From the NCBI GenBank assembly GCA_035275405.1, contig DATEMU010000003.1, forward strand, positions 806,001-870,000: a stretch of DNA of 64,000 bases. Reading direction: 5' to 3'. Source of the stretch: Phycisphaerae bacterium (GTDB taxonomy: Bacteria; Planctomycetota; Phycisphaerae; UBA1845; UTPLA1). Position numbers and translations under genes: made by a program. The notes under the pieces were generated by a model. The model was not told the DNA's origin, did no database searches, and worked only from the letters and a program-made list of their open reading frames with translations. Numbering within the stretch: the first letter of the stretch is position 1; every line of letters starts with the position of its first letter. Below are positions 40,613-49,489 of the stretch, piece after piece.

Positions 40613-41746
40613 TTGATTTATCACCTCCTTCAGTACTGGCTCGGAAGCCAAGGCCATTACGGGTATGAGAATCCCCTTTTTCGCGGTACGGTCGCCATCC
40701 TCGTTTCCTTCCTGATTGTTTGGCTTAGCGGGCCGCGCGTCATTCGATTCCTCATCGCCAAACGGCTCGGGGACATCCCCGACTTCGATCACCAGATGCT
40801 GAACGAAATGACTCAGCACAAGGCGAACATCCCGACGATGGGGGGATTGCTGATCCTCGCCGCGGTCGCGTCGTCAGTAGTGCTCCTGGCGAATCTGACC
40901 GTCTATTATGTGTATCTCGCATTGGCGTGTATGTTATGGCTCGCGGCGCTGGGGGGGATCGACGATTGGATCAAGCTCACGTCCAAGGGGCGGGAAGGCA
41001 CCCGCGATGGCCTGAAGTTTTATCAAAAGCTGCTCTTTCAGATCGCCCTTGGAGTGATGCTGGCCTATTGCGTGTACCGGCGCGGCGAGGAGACGTTTGC
41101 CGGTTTTGAGCATCAGCACTACCGCATCCTGACGCTGCCGTTTTTCAAGGGAGAGCAATCCCACGGGCTGCTGCTTTCGCTTTCTCTTTTCTATGTTATT
41201 ACGGTCCTCGTCGTGACGGGGACATCCAACGCAGTAAACCTGACCGACGGGATGGACGGGCTGGCCAGTGGCTGCGTGGCCATTTGCGCATTTGTGTTCA
41301 TGTTGCTGTCGTACGCGGTGGGCGATGCGCGGGTGGCGGATTATCTGTTGTTTCCCCACATTCCGCAGGCGGGCGAACTGTCTGTCCTGTGCGGGGCGAT
41401 GATGGGGGCCTGCATGGGATTCCTCTGGTACAACTGCCATCCCGCGCAGGTGTTCATGGGCGATACCGGCTCGCTGCCGCTGGGCGGGCTAATCGGGTTT
41501 GTTGCGATCGTCATCCGCCAGGAGGTGATGCTCTTCATCGTCGGCGGCGTGTTCGTCATGGAGGCCCTGTCGGTCATGCTCCAGGTGGCGTGTTTCAAGA
41601 CGACCGGCAAACGGATCTTCCGCATGTCGCCGATCCACCACCACTTTCATCTGAAGGGCTGGCATGAGACACAGGTGGTAACGCGGTTCTGGCTGCTGGC
41701 GGTGCTGTTCGCGGCGCTGGCGCTGGCGACGACGAAGCTGCGCTAA
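40613..41746 (+). CDS. mraY: phospho-N-acetylmuramoyl-pentapeptide transferase
   Basis: A 377-residue MraY with about ten membrane segments, making lipid I from undecaprenyl phosphate. Motifs: GGIDDWIKL (about 117-125, DDxxK/Mg site), NLTDGMDGLASG (about 207-218), CHPAQVFMGDTGSLPLGG (about 278-295) and the cytoplasmic His cluster HHHFHLKG (about 342-349). The start is TTG at 40613 (no closer ATG exists in frame before the first helix). The gene ends only 4 bases before the stop of the convergent PIN toxin gene. Confidence 0.94.
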   Translation: MIYHLLQYWLGSQGHYGYENPLFRGTVAILVSFLIVWLSGPRVIRFLIAKRLGDIPDFDHQMLNEMTQHKANIPTMGGLLILAAVASSVVLLANLTVYYVYLALACMLWLAALGGIDDWIKLTSKGREGTRDGLKFYQKLLFQIALGVMLAYCVYRRGEETFAGFEHQHYRILTLPFFKGEQSHGLLLSLSLFYVITVLVVTGTSNAVNLTDGMDGLASGCVAICAFVFMLLSYAVGDARVADYLLFPHIPQAGELSVLCGAMMGACMGFLWYNCHPAQVFMGDTGSLPLGGLIGFVAIVIRQEVMLFIVGGVFVMEALSVMLQVACFKTTGKRIFRMSPIHHHFHLKGWHETQVVTRFWLLAVLFAALALATTKLR

Positions 41747-41750
41747 AGAA

Positions 41751-42248
41751 CTATCGTGGTTTCCACACTGTCAAGCCATGAATTCGGTCAAAGTCGTTAT
41801 CATTCGTAACCAAGTGTACCAAGCCGTTTCGGCGCATGAGCGCGACCGAGATTGCATCGTTCGTTAGCAAAGACATATCCGTTGCGATGTCGGCCGCGAG
41901 AGGGAAATCCGCCAATTGAATAGGTAGATTGATGATGGGGAGCGCCGCCAATTCACCGACGACTTCACGAAACTCCGACAATTCGTTGATCCGCGGCCGA
42001 TTGCTTTGCAGCCAGTTTACGAGCGACGTGCGTTGGAGCCTAAATCTCGCGGCAGCCTCCGCAAGCATGATTTTGTGCATCGCTTCGGCAAGGACATGCG
42101 TTGAAGCGAATGCCGTAATCTGGCCGGCCGCAACGCGTTCGAGCAAATCCGTGCACGCGTCGGAAAAGGGGGGCGTTTCAACAAAGTGATAATAGAAGAT
42201 GTTCGCGTCGATGAAACAAGTGTCGCCATCCGGAAGGTTAAGCGGCAT
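41751..42248 (-). CDS. PIN-domain toxin (VapC-like)
   Basis: A 165-residue PIN ribonuclease-like toxin. The acidic metal site is visible as Asp14 in CFIDANIFYYH, Glu55 in HVLAEAMHK, Asp131 in LLTNDAIS and Asp150/Asp152 in VTNDNDFDRI. Partner is the 68-residue protein encoded 3 bases upstream. The pair lies inside the dcw cluster between mraY and ftsW, opposite strand to all neighbours. The likely target would be RNA; which one is unknown. A stand-alone stress or addiction module is the most natural reading. Confidence 0.88.
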   Translation of the reverse strand: MPLNLPDGDTCFIDANIFYYHFVETPPFSDACTDLLERVAAGQITAFASTHVLAEAMHKIMLAEAAARFRLQRTSLVNWLQSNRPRINELSEFREVVGELAALPIINLPIQLADFPLAADIATDMSLLTNDAISVALMRRNGLVHLVTNDNDFDRIHGLTVWKPR

Positions 42249-42251
42249 CGC

Positions 42252-42458
42252 TTACGACTCTTCGGGCTGAAAATCTGGCATAGAAGCAATCTGGCGGGCT
42301 AGTTCCGGGTCGAGGCTGATTCGGCGCGCACGCCGTGAGCGCACCACATGATGCTGGCCATTTCCAACAACCTCGACGTAGACCTCGGCCCCTTCCGGCA
42401 GATTGAGAGGCTCATCGAAGGCGATCTGGCCGTTTCTGATATGACCGCGGACCGTCAT
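42252..42458 (-). CDS. antitoxin, AF2212-like (DUF104)
   Basis: A 68-residue protein starting VRGHIRNGQIAFDEPLNLPE, which has the beta-hairpin pattern of AF2212-like antitoxins (DUF104, a swapped-hairpin-like DNA-binding fold). The C-terminus is acidic and Pro/Ser rich (SMPDFQPEES), the kind of tail that binds the toxin. It is upstream of the PIN toxin gene with 3 bases between, and has GGAG 7 bases before its ATG. 204 bases separate its start from the divergent ftsW. Confidence 0.8.
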   Translation of the reverse strand: MTVRGHIRNGQIAFDEPLNLPEGAEVYVEVVGNGQHHVVRSRRARRISLDPELARQIASMPDFQPEES

Positions 42459-42662
42459 CAGTACTCTCCAAATCTATTCTATCAGGATACCGGCTGGAGT
42501 AAACTCGTGTCGGCGCACCCCTCACCTTTCGGTACCGCCCTTGCCGATGTACAAATATGCCTTGGCCTGCGCAGGGACTGCGCGGTCAAGTCCGGCCCGG
42601 GGTCGGCAAGCCCCACACCTCCCTCTTCTTGACAAGGGGAGGGAATCACGCACGGAGGCGTC

Positions 42663-43910
42663 ATGTTTCGGCTTGATAGCAGGCCTTCTCCAGCCAGCAC
42701 GACCATTACGATCCTCGCCGCCGCGCTGATGGCCGTGGGCGTCGTGATGGTCTTTTCGGCCAGCGCCAGCCTGACGGCCCCGCCGCCTACGCAGAATGTC
42801 CTCGCCAACTCCTCGTTCCGGCAAGCGATGTTCACCTTTGCGGCCCTGGTGACCATGCTCATGGTCGGGCTTTGTCCTTATGAGTCGTGGCGTTTGCGCT
42901 GTGCCGAATCGGGCACCAATAGACTCTCCTGGTTTCAGCCCTCAGTACTCCTGGCCCTCGTTGCGATCGCCCTGCTCGTCGCTGTCCTGATACCAGGCAT
43001 CGGCGAAGAGCGGAATGGCGCTCGGCGCTGGATCAGTCTTGGCCCCTCGGCACTGGGATTGGGTTTTCAGCCTTCGGAGTTGGCCAAGCTTTCGCTCGTC
43101 GTGCTCCTGGCTGCTGTCGCCGGGCACATCGGCGAGGGCATCCGCCGTTTCTGGACCGGGTTGCTCCCGTTAATCCTGCTCTTGGGAATCGTTTGCGGTC
43201 TCGTCGGCATTGAGGACTTCGGCACCGCTGCTCTTCTTGCTGTGGTCGGCGGGTGCATGTTGGTCGGCGCTGGGGCAAAGATCTGGCACATGTTCCTGGT
43301 GTGCCTGCCTGGAGTCGCGGGACTGGTTTACCTGGTCGTATCCAAGCCCTACCGGGTAACCCGTGTACTGTCTTTCCTCGACCCCTACGCTGACCCACAG
43401 GGGGCCGGCTATCACCAGGTTCAGTCGCTGATCACGATCGCCTCCGGGGATTGGTGGGGGCGCGGCCTGGGCGCGGGGATTCAGAAGTACGGCTACCTTC
43501 CGGAGAGCCGCAGCGACTTCATCTTTGCGGTCATCTGCGAGGAACTCGGGATCATCGGCGGGGTCGCGGTGCTGGCCCTTTTCGCCATCCTGTTGTGGAA
43601 CGGCCGAATTGCCATGCTCCGGGCCTCCAGCGAGTTCGGACGGCTGATCGCCCTCGGCGCGACGCTGACCATCGGCTTCCAGGCGGCCATGAATGTCGCC
43701 GTGGTGACGGTCTCCGTTCCGACGAAGGGGATCGGCCTACCGTTCGTTTCGGCGGGGGGGTCTGGAGTTATTCTCTTCGCGGTTCTCGTCGGATTGCTGG
43801 TCAATGTCGCCCGGAATCGGGGCGATGTGGCGGTCACCGCGCCGGCTCTGTCTCGACCACCCACGGCGCTTGAATTGGGCTTGCCGTTTCACGGAACCCT
43901 CGCACACTAG
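42663..43910 (+). CDS. ftsW: FtsW/RodA/SpoVE-family peptidoglycan polymerase
   Basis: A 415-residue SEDS-family protein with about ten membrane segments; it polymerises lipid II at the septum together with FtsI. Motifs: ARRWISLGPSALGLGFQPSE and ELAKLSLVVLL (about 119-146), and the C-terminal VPTKGIGLPFVSAGGSGVIL (about 349-368). The ATG follows GGAGG by 5 bases. It is the next gene after the toxin-antitoxin pair and lies 6 bases before murG. Confidence 0.93.
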   Translation: MFRLDSRPSPASTTITILAAALMAVGVVMVFSASASLTAPPPTQNVLANSSFRQAMFTFAALVTMLMVGLCPYESWRLRCAESGTNRLSWFQPSVLLALVAIALLVAVLIPGIGEERNGARRWISLGPSALGLGFQPSELAKLSLVVLLAAVAGHIGEGIRRFWTGLLPLILLLGIVCGLVGIEDFGTAALLAVVGGCMLVGAGAKIWHMFLVCLPGVAGLVYLVVSKPYRVTRVLSFLDPYADPQGAGYHQVQSLITIASGDWWGRGLGAGIQKYGYLPESRSDFIFAVICEELGIIGGVAVLALFAILLWNGRIAMLRASSEFGRLIALGATLTIGFQAAMNVAVVTVSVPTKGIGLPFVSAGGSGVILFAVLVGLLVNVARNRGDVAVTAPALSRPPTALELGLPFHGTLAH

Positions 43911-43916
43911 TCGTTC

Positions 43917-45032
43917 ATGGCTCGACCCTGGTTTGTCATCGCCGGCGGGGGAACCGGCGGGCATCTTTATCCCGGCCTGGCCGTCGCGCAGGCCATCCAG
44001 AACGTCCAGCCCGATTTCGAAGTGACGGTCTTCGGGACGCGGCGGCCGATCGACCACAAGCTGGTGTCCGCCTGTGCCTACGAACTTGTGCAACAAAGCG
44101 TCCAGCCGTTTCCGGCTAAGTTCTGGCGCTGGCCGAAATTTTTGCTGTCGTGGCAACAATCCGTCCGTGCGGCCCGCGGGCGGTTTTCGGAACGAAAACC
44201 CGTCGCGGTGCTGGGTCTGGGCGGGTACGCAGCCGGACCGCCGATTGTTGCCGCCGCGAAGTTGGGAATCCCCACGGCACTCTTTAACCCCGACGCCCTG
44301 CCCGGTCGGGCCAATCGCAATCTCGCCCCCAAGGTCCATTGTGTGTTCGTGCAGTGGCACGAGACGGTCGAACACTTCCCGAAGGTACACGAAATCAAAG
44401 TGACCGGTTGCCCGATTCGGCCGGAATTCGCGGCGGCGACGCGCAAGGCCGGAAGCCGCGCTTTTAAGATCGACGAAGACCGCCCGACCCTGTTGATTAC
44501 GGGCGCCTCACAGGGCGCGCGGTCGATCAATGCCGCCTGCATGGAGATGTTCGATCTATGGCGCGTGGCGTCGCAATGGCAGATTATCCATCTGACGGGC
44601 GAGGCGGATTTGGAAACGTGCCGCGCCAAGTACAAGGAGGCGGGCGTCGAGGCGCGGACGCTGGCGTATACCGATCACATGGCGCTGGCGATGGCCTCGG
44701 CCGACATCGTGGTCTCCCGGGCCGGGGCGTCGACGCTGGCGGAAATCACGGCCATGGGCATTCCCGCGGTTCTGGTGCCGTACCCGTTTGACAAGAAGCA
44801 GCACCAACTCGCCAACGCGAAAATTCTGGAGGAATCACGCGCCGCCCTCGTCGTGCAGGATAAAAACAATCCCAAGGACAATGCCCGGCGGCTGCGGGAT
44901 GCGCTGCGCGATCTGATGAAGTCGGACTTGCGGCGGAGCAAGATGGCGCAGGCCTCGGCCGCTTTGGGGCGGACGCACGCGGCGGAGGATATTGCTTCTG
45001 AATTGATCGAATTAGCGAAGCGCCGGACCTAA
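43917..45032 (+). CDS. murG: UDP-GlcNAc:undecaprenyl-PP-MurNAc-pentapeptide GlcNAc transferase
   Basis: A 371-residue GT-B fold enzyme that makes lipid II from lipid I on the cytoplasmic face. Motifs: GGGTGGHLYPGLAVAQAIQ (about 9-27), GLGGYAAGPPI (about 100-110), NPDALPGRANRNLA and TGASQGARSINAA (about 195-207), and the C-terminal SRAGASTLAEITAMGIPAVL. It is six bases after ftsW. It ends the cluster here: no murC, ddl, ftsQ, ftsA or ftsZ follows; the next gene is convergent. Confidence 0.95.
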   Translation: MARPWFVIAGGGTGGHLYPGLAVAQAIQNVQPDFEVTVFGTRRPIDHKLVSACAYELVQQSVQPFPAKFWRWPKFLLSWQQSVRAARGRFSERKPVAVLGLGGYAAGPPIVAAAKLGIPTALFNPDALPGRANRNLAPKVHCVFVQWHETVEHFPKVHEIKVTGCPIRPEFAAATRKAGSRAFKIDEDRPTLLITGASQGARSINAACMEMFDLWRVASQWQIIHLTGEADLETCRAKYKEAGVEARTLAYTDHMALAMASADIVVSRAGASTLAEITAMGIPAVLVPYPFDKKQHQLANAKILEESRAALVVQDKNNPKDNARRLRDALRDLMKSDLRRSKMAQASAALGRTHAAEDIASELIELAKRRT

Positions 45033-45099
45033 CGATCGCTTTTTCAATCAGCAGGGTCAGTGGGGGATACGCTGACTTTGAGGAGCTCGCTTGCCCGTT

Positions 45100-46713
45100 T
45101 TAGGGCGGCAGAAGCGCATTGATAAATTGCGGCGCGTCCGCCAGATCGACGATTTGGTCGCCGGTGAAATCTCCGCGCGCAATGGGATCGAGCGTTGGAA
45201 ATGTGGCGTGGTAATTCGCCGGGCCGTGGACGACAAGATCGGTGTACCAGGCAATATCCAGTCCGTCCACGCGGGTGTCGCCATTCAAGTCGCCCTTGGG
45301 CAGGCCGGGGTCGTTAAGAATGGTCGTCTTTCCCAGAGGATCGCCGAGCACGACGTGGTGCCAGCTCAGCGCCGGAATCGAGGTATACGCCGCCTCCCCC
45401 CACGTCAGGCCGTTCACCAACATGCCCGTCATCATGAATTCGTTGTCCGGCAGGGTAAAGGTGAATGGTTCCCAAACCATGCCGATGGCAAAAGTCCCGC
45501 CCGCCGAGACGAAGTCGGCGACCTGTTCCTGGTTGAAAAACGTCGTCAGCCCATTCAGCGCCCGTCCGTTGTAGGACTCCACGGTGTTAAACATTGCCCC
45601 GGGGGCGAAATTGTAGTTATCGATGTAGGCGGCCCCGCCCGGGGGACTTTCGCCGAGACCACTGAGGCTGTGGTTCCCTCCGTAGGATGCATAGCCGATC
45701 AGGAAATTCGTTTCCTGTGTACTGTCGATGAATTCGGCCGTGCCGTCGTAGCGGACGTCCCAACCAGCCGCCTGCAACGCTGTGGTGGTCTCTTCGTAGT
45801 CATCCCCTGCCCAGAAGCGATCCGTCGCGTCGTTGGAAAGCAGGCCGTCGTCGTCGAGATCCTGATTGGTCGCAACGTTGAATTCGTCCAGCAGAATACG
45901 CGTGGTCGCCTGGTTGACGTAAAGGTCCTCGGCGCGATCAATCGTCGCCACGGCGTCGGCGAGCGAGTTGCCGTCAATCCGACACACCAGGTACATGTCG
46001 CCCGGCGTGAGCAGGGTCGCGCCCGTCCCGCCGAGCCGCCAATACACGGCGGCGGTCGACAAAAACGTCTTGGCGGTCTGGATGTTCACGCGCGAGAAAG
46101 CACCGATCTGACTGCTCAGTTGATGGTAGGGGTTGTCGATCATGTTGTCGGACTTGCTGTCCATCGTGCCGCCCGCCTCACCGGTGATGAGATCCTGCCA
46201 CAATAACACGAGTTCGGCGTCGACCGATGCGTTGTTCGAGTCCCCCGCGAGCAGCTCGTCATCGGCAATGCCAGGGTTATCGCCGACGAGCGCATTGTCC
46301 GTATCCCGGATGCGATGGGGAAACGGCCGGATGAGCACGATGGCGACAATGTCGGCCGGTGCCGGAGGGCCGGCGGCCAGAAGATAGCTCCGGATCTGGT
46401 CGCGAACGAGCGTCACGAAGTTTGCCGAGGTGAGGTCGGCGACATTCAGTGCCGCATTGTTGAGATTCACCACATTTGCCGCGGGGATTCCCGGATGTGC
46501 GGCGAGGTAGGCATCTTTAAGCGTCGTCGCGTCGGTTGCCGCGGAGTTGTAGACGACCAGAACCTGCGATTCGCTGATGGCGGCAAGGAGCCGAGAAGGA
46601 GTGAGCCAGAGCCCACCCAGTACGAACGCAGCAATGGCCGCCCTCCCAAAAACCCGAGCCGGCCGCTGCCGGGAATTCACTTTCCGGTCTGTTAGAATGA
46701 AAGACGTAACCAT
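45100..46713 (-). CDS. secreted TIGR03790-like protein with dockerin-like C-terminus
   Basis: A 537-residue product. Residues 20-45 form a signal or membrane helix (GRAAIAAFVLGGLWLTPSR). The following QVLVVYNSAATDATTLKDAY...GIPAANVVNLN is the start of the TIGR03790 family, whose function is unknown. The last about 65 residues are a dockerin-like pair with Ca-binding loops KGDLNGDTRVDGLDIAWYTD and RGDFTGDQIVDLADA. In many Planctomycetes such a C-terminus is common on secreted proteins, and cellulosome assembly is unlikely. It is convergent with murG and divergent from the GH31 gene. Confidence 0.78.
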   Translation of the reverse strand: MVTSFILTDRKVNSRQRPARVFGRAAIAAFVLGGLWLTPSRLLAAISESQVLVVYNSAATDATTLKDAYLAAHPGIPAANVVNLNNAALNVADLTSANFVTLVRDQIRSYLLAAGPPAPADIVAIVLIRPFPHRIRDTDNALVGDNPGIADDELLAGDSNNASVDAELVLLWQDLITGEAGGTMDSKSDNMIDNPYHQLSSQIGAFSRVNIQTAKTFLSTAAVYWRLGGTGATLLTPGDMYLVCRIDGNSLADAVATIDRAEDLYVNQATTRILLDEFNVATNQDLDDDGLLSNDATDRFWAGDDYEETTTALQAAGWDVRYDGTAEFIDSTQETNFLIGYASYGGNHSLSGLGESPPGGAAYIDNYNFAPGAMFNTVESYNGRALNGLTTFFNQEQVADFVSAGGTFAIGMVWEPFTFTLPDNEFMMTGMLVNGLTWGEAAYTSIPALSWHHVVLGDPLGKTTILNDPGLPKGDLNGDTRVDGLDIAWYTDLVVHGPANYHATFPTLDPIARGDFTGDQIVDLADAPQFINALLPP

Positions 46714-46921
46714 GAAAAACGGAAATCTCCCCTCGCCGCCCGTTCCTCCCCCTCATCGGCGGGCTGCCCCTCCCGCTTTGAAATTCGCAGGGGTGTACCT
46801 CCTATCGTAGCCCAAATTCAGAAGTGTTTCACGCCCGGGTTCTTGAAAAAGTCGGCAGGAACCCACCGAACGTCCGTAACTACCGTTAGGATAATCATCT
46901 CGGCGTTTTTTGGGAGCGGTT

Positions 46922-49150
46922 ATGGAAATGGGCGTTAACTCACAGTTCATGGGTCGCCGAGGACCTCTAAACGAGCGGATCGGATTGATTTTCCTTGTGG
47001 GCCTGCTAACGGCGGTGGCGCTGCGGGCTGACGAACCGCTGTCGAAGAACCGTGTCGAAGTTCGCCTTGATGCAGAATCGGGGCGAATAAGGGCCAAATT
47101 CTACGATCGTGAGGGACGCCAGCGCGACGAATTGACGTTACCGCCGATCGAATTTGATGGTCAGCGGCGAACGGATTCTTCAGACATCACCATCGAGCTT
47201 GATTCAATCAGCTCAGCCTCTGCGGCCATCACTTGGAAGTCGCTCGACGGCACGCCCCATGATTTCATCGTTTCAATCGAGGACAATTCAGCTTACTTCG
47301 GGTGCGGGGAGCGGTTCACGTCGCTCAATCACAAGGGGCTGATCCTCCCGATGGTCAGCATCGACCGGCCGGAGGACAAGGGCACCTGCACATATAAACC
47401 CGTCCCGTTTTTCATGAGCACGCGCGGTTACGCGGCATGGCTCGACCACTCCGCGGCGGGCACGTTCGATATGAACGCGACGGAGCGCGATCGCGTGTTG
47501 ATGAAGTACCGCGCGTCGAAAATTCGGCTGGTACTCATCGACGGCCCGGATATGGCGGCGATGCTGGCCGAGTTCACGCGGCTGACCGGCCGGCCGCGCG
47601 TGCCGCCGGCGTGGTCGTTCGCGCCGTGGAAGAGCCGCAACGTCCACAACAACCGAAGGGAAGTATTGGACGACGCCGAGCTGACGCGGAAACACGACCT
47701 GCCTGGCTCCGTCATCGTTCTGGATAGCCCGTGGGAGACGGGCTACAACGATTTTCGGCTGAACGAGACTCAATTTACCGAACCGGAAGCAATGTTTCGC
47801 CGAATTCGTGAGTTGGGTTTTTATCCGTGCTTGTGGCTGACGCCGATGATCAATAGCGAAAATCTGCTGGATATGCCCGGCATCGACAAGGGGCCGAGCC
47901 GCAATTTTGCGCAGGCCGTCGAGCGGGGCTTTCTCGTCAAACAGCCCGACGGCAAACCCATGATCGTCGATTGGTGGAAAGGCCGCGGCGGGCTCCTCGA
48001 TTTTACCAACCCCGCCGCTGTCACATGGTGGCATGAACAAATCGACCAGGCCCGACATTGGGGCTTGCGGGCCATTAAGTGCGACGATGGCGAGGGGAAC
48101 TTCGTGCAGGACGCCGTCTTCCACGACGGCACACCCGCGGCGGAAATGAAAAACCGATACGCATCGCTGTACCTCAAGGCAGCGCAGGAGTACATCGACA
48201 GGAAACTCGACGGTGATGGCGTACTTTTTGCCCGTTGCGGTTTCACCGGCACGCAGGCACAGCCGTTTTGCTGGGCTGGCGATAACGAGGCCAGTTTTTC
48301 CTTTGAAAACGGATTACCCACAGCCATTCTCGCCGGTCAAAATGCCGCGCTGTCCGGCATTCCTTTCTGGGGCCACGACATTGCCGGCTACATCGGCACG
48401 CCCTCGAAAGAACTCTTCATCCGCTGGACGCAGTTCGGGGCGCTGTCGCCGCTCATGCAGGTCCACATGACCAGCAACCTCGGCCCGTGGGATTTTGATA
48501 AGCAGACGCTCGACATCTATCGCACGTTCGCGAAGCTGCATACATCGCTCTTTCCGTACATCTACGACGCCGCGCACGAGGCCGCGAAGACCGGCATGCC
48601 GATCATCCGACCCATGGTTCTGGCATTTCCGAACGATGCCGAGGCAGCGGCTCATCGGTATCAATACTTGTTTGGCCCCGATCTGCTCGTCGCGCCGATG
48701 TATCAGCCCGGTACATATCGGTCAGTTTATCTGCCCCGAAACTCCGACGGCGCTGGGTGGATCGACTATTGGTCCGGCGCGTCGCACAAGGGCGGTCAAA
48801 CGCTTAAGGTCTATGCGCCGCTGGAGCGGATGCCACTCTTTGTCCGGGGCGGGGCGATCCTTTGCATGCTGCCAGACGACATCGATACCTTGATCCCTCG
48901 GCACCATAAGATGTCGCCCGATGTCGTCACGATGGACGATCGCCGGGTCCTGCAAATCTGGCCAGGGGCTTATCGCTCCATCACCACATTCGATGGATTG
49001 CATGTGACGGCACGCAAGCAGTCGTTGTGGATTGTGTCGATCAAGCCGCGATCGATCGAAATTGGGCGGAGGGGCAATAGAGTTTTCGCCTCGCGACGAC
49101 CGATGATGGTTGGACCCGAGGGCGGGATGGTCACCTGGACGGAGCCATGA
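46922..49150 (+). CDS. secreted glycoside hydrolase family 31 (alpha-glycosidase)
   Basis: A 742-residue GH31 enzyme with an N-terminal signal peptide (RIGLIFLVGLLTAVALRADEP). Domains: N-terminal beta-sandwich (about 35-210) and catalytic barrel with the WSFAPWKSRNVHNNRREV entrance, the nucleophile Asp in RAIKCDDGEGNF (about 383-394, D in KxDxGE) and the acid/base Asp in FCWAGDNEASF. GH31 members include alpha-glucosidases, alpha-xylosidases and transglycosidases; the exact sugar is not evident. The ATG at 46922 follows GGGAG by about 5 bases. A 208-base gap to the divergent dockerin gene probably contains both promoters. Confidence 0.9.
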   Translation: MEMGVNSQFMGRRGPLNERIGLIFLVGLLTAVALRADEPLSKNRVEVRLDAESGRIRAKFYDREGRQRDELTLPPIEFDGQRRTDSSDITIELDSISSASAAITWKSLDGTPHDFIVSIEDNSAYFGCGERFTSLNHKGLILPMVSIDRPEDKGTCTYKPVPFFMSTRGYAAWLDHSAAGTFDMNATERDRVLMKYRASKIRLVLIDGPDMAAMLAEFTRLTGRPRVPPAWSFAPWKSRNVHNNRREVLDDAELTRKHDLPGSVIVLDSPWETGYNDFRLNETQFTEPEAMFRRIRELGFYPCLWLTPMINSENLLDMPGIDKGPSRNFAQAVERGFLVKQPDGKPMIVDWWKGRGGLLDFTNPAAVTWWHEQIDQARHWGLRAIKCDDGEGNFVQDAVFHDGTPAAEMKNRYASLYLKAAQEYIDRKLDGDGVLFARCGFTGTQAQPFCWAGDNEASFSFENGLPTAILAGQNAALSGIPFWGHDIAGYIGTPSKELFIRWTQFGALSPLMQVHMTSNLGPWDFDKQTLDIYRTFAKLHTSLFPYIYDAAHEAAKTGMPIIRPMVLAFPNDAEAAAHRYQYLFGPDLLVAPMYQPGTYRSVYLPRNSDGAGWIDYWSGASHKGGQTLKVYAPLERMPLFVRGGAILCMLPDDIDTLIPRHHKMSPDVVTMDDRRVLQIWPGAYRSITTFDGLHVTARKQSLWIVSIKPRSIEIGRRGNRVFASRRPMMVGPEGGMVTWTEP

Positions 49151-49205
49151 GCGCCGCTCCCTGTTTTGACCTCCCTGAACTACACTCTTTAGAATCTGAG
49201 GCAGA

Positions 49206-49248
49206 GCGCCCGTAGCTCAGTTGGATAGAGCAACGGTTTCCTAAACCG
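49206..49248 (+). pseudogene. truncated tRNA-Arg(CCU), 5' half
   Basis: The sequence folds as the 5' half of a tRNA: acceptor GCGCCCG (49206-49212), D-arm GCTC/GAGC, and an anticodon arm with loop TTCCTAA (49238-49244) whose anticodon is CCT (Arg). Homology stops at position 42 or 43 of the tRNA: what follows has no variable loop, T-arm (GGTTCGAATCC type) or CGGGCGC acceptor 3' strand within the next 500 bases. It is probably what remains after insertion of an element at this gene. Confidence 0.85.
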
Positions 49249-49249
49249 C

Positions 49250-49462
49250 TGTGACCATTCCCCAAACTCCGGCGATGCAACGACTTGCGATGATCTGCGA
49301 AAATGTCTTGGCGTTCTGCTTGGCGCTCTTTCACCGGACTCACGCGAATTGCTTGCCTCCTGGTTCAGGTTGCCTGAGGCGGTTAGGCAATCCATCGTGA
49401 TGATGATTCAGTCGCTTGCACCGACTCTGAACAACGGGTGTGACGCTCGCGACGAGCGATGA
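49250..49462 (+). pseudogene. gene remnant directly after the broken tRNA
   Basis: A frame open from the tRNA junction to a stop at 49460 reads as the 3' end of a protein: LSPDSRELLASWFRLPEA followed by VRQSIVMMIQSL. This tail pattern (leucine, a Trp, 'LPEAVRxxI', 'MVxxL') is one I associate with short proteins near tyrosine-recombinase genes in integrated elements. It has no start codon and begins at the junction, so it looks like the 3' remnant of such a gene. The resemblance is from memory and unverified. Confidence 0.35.
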
Positions 49463-49489
49463 AGCCGGGTCCCGAGTGCGTCCGGCTGC

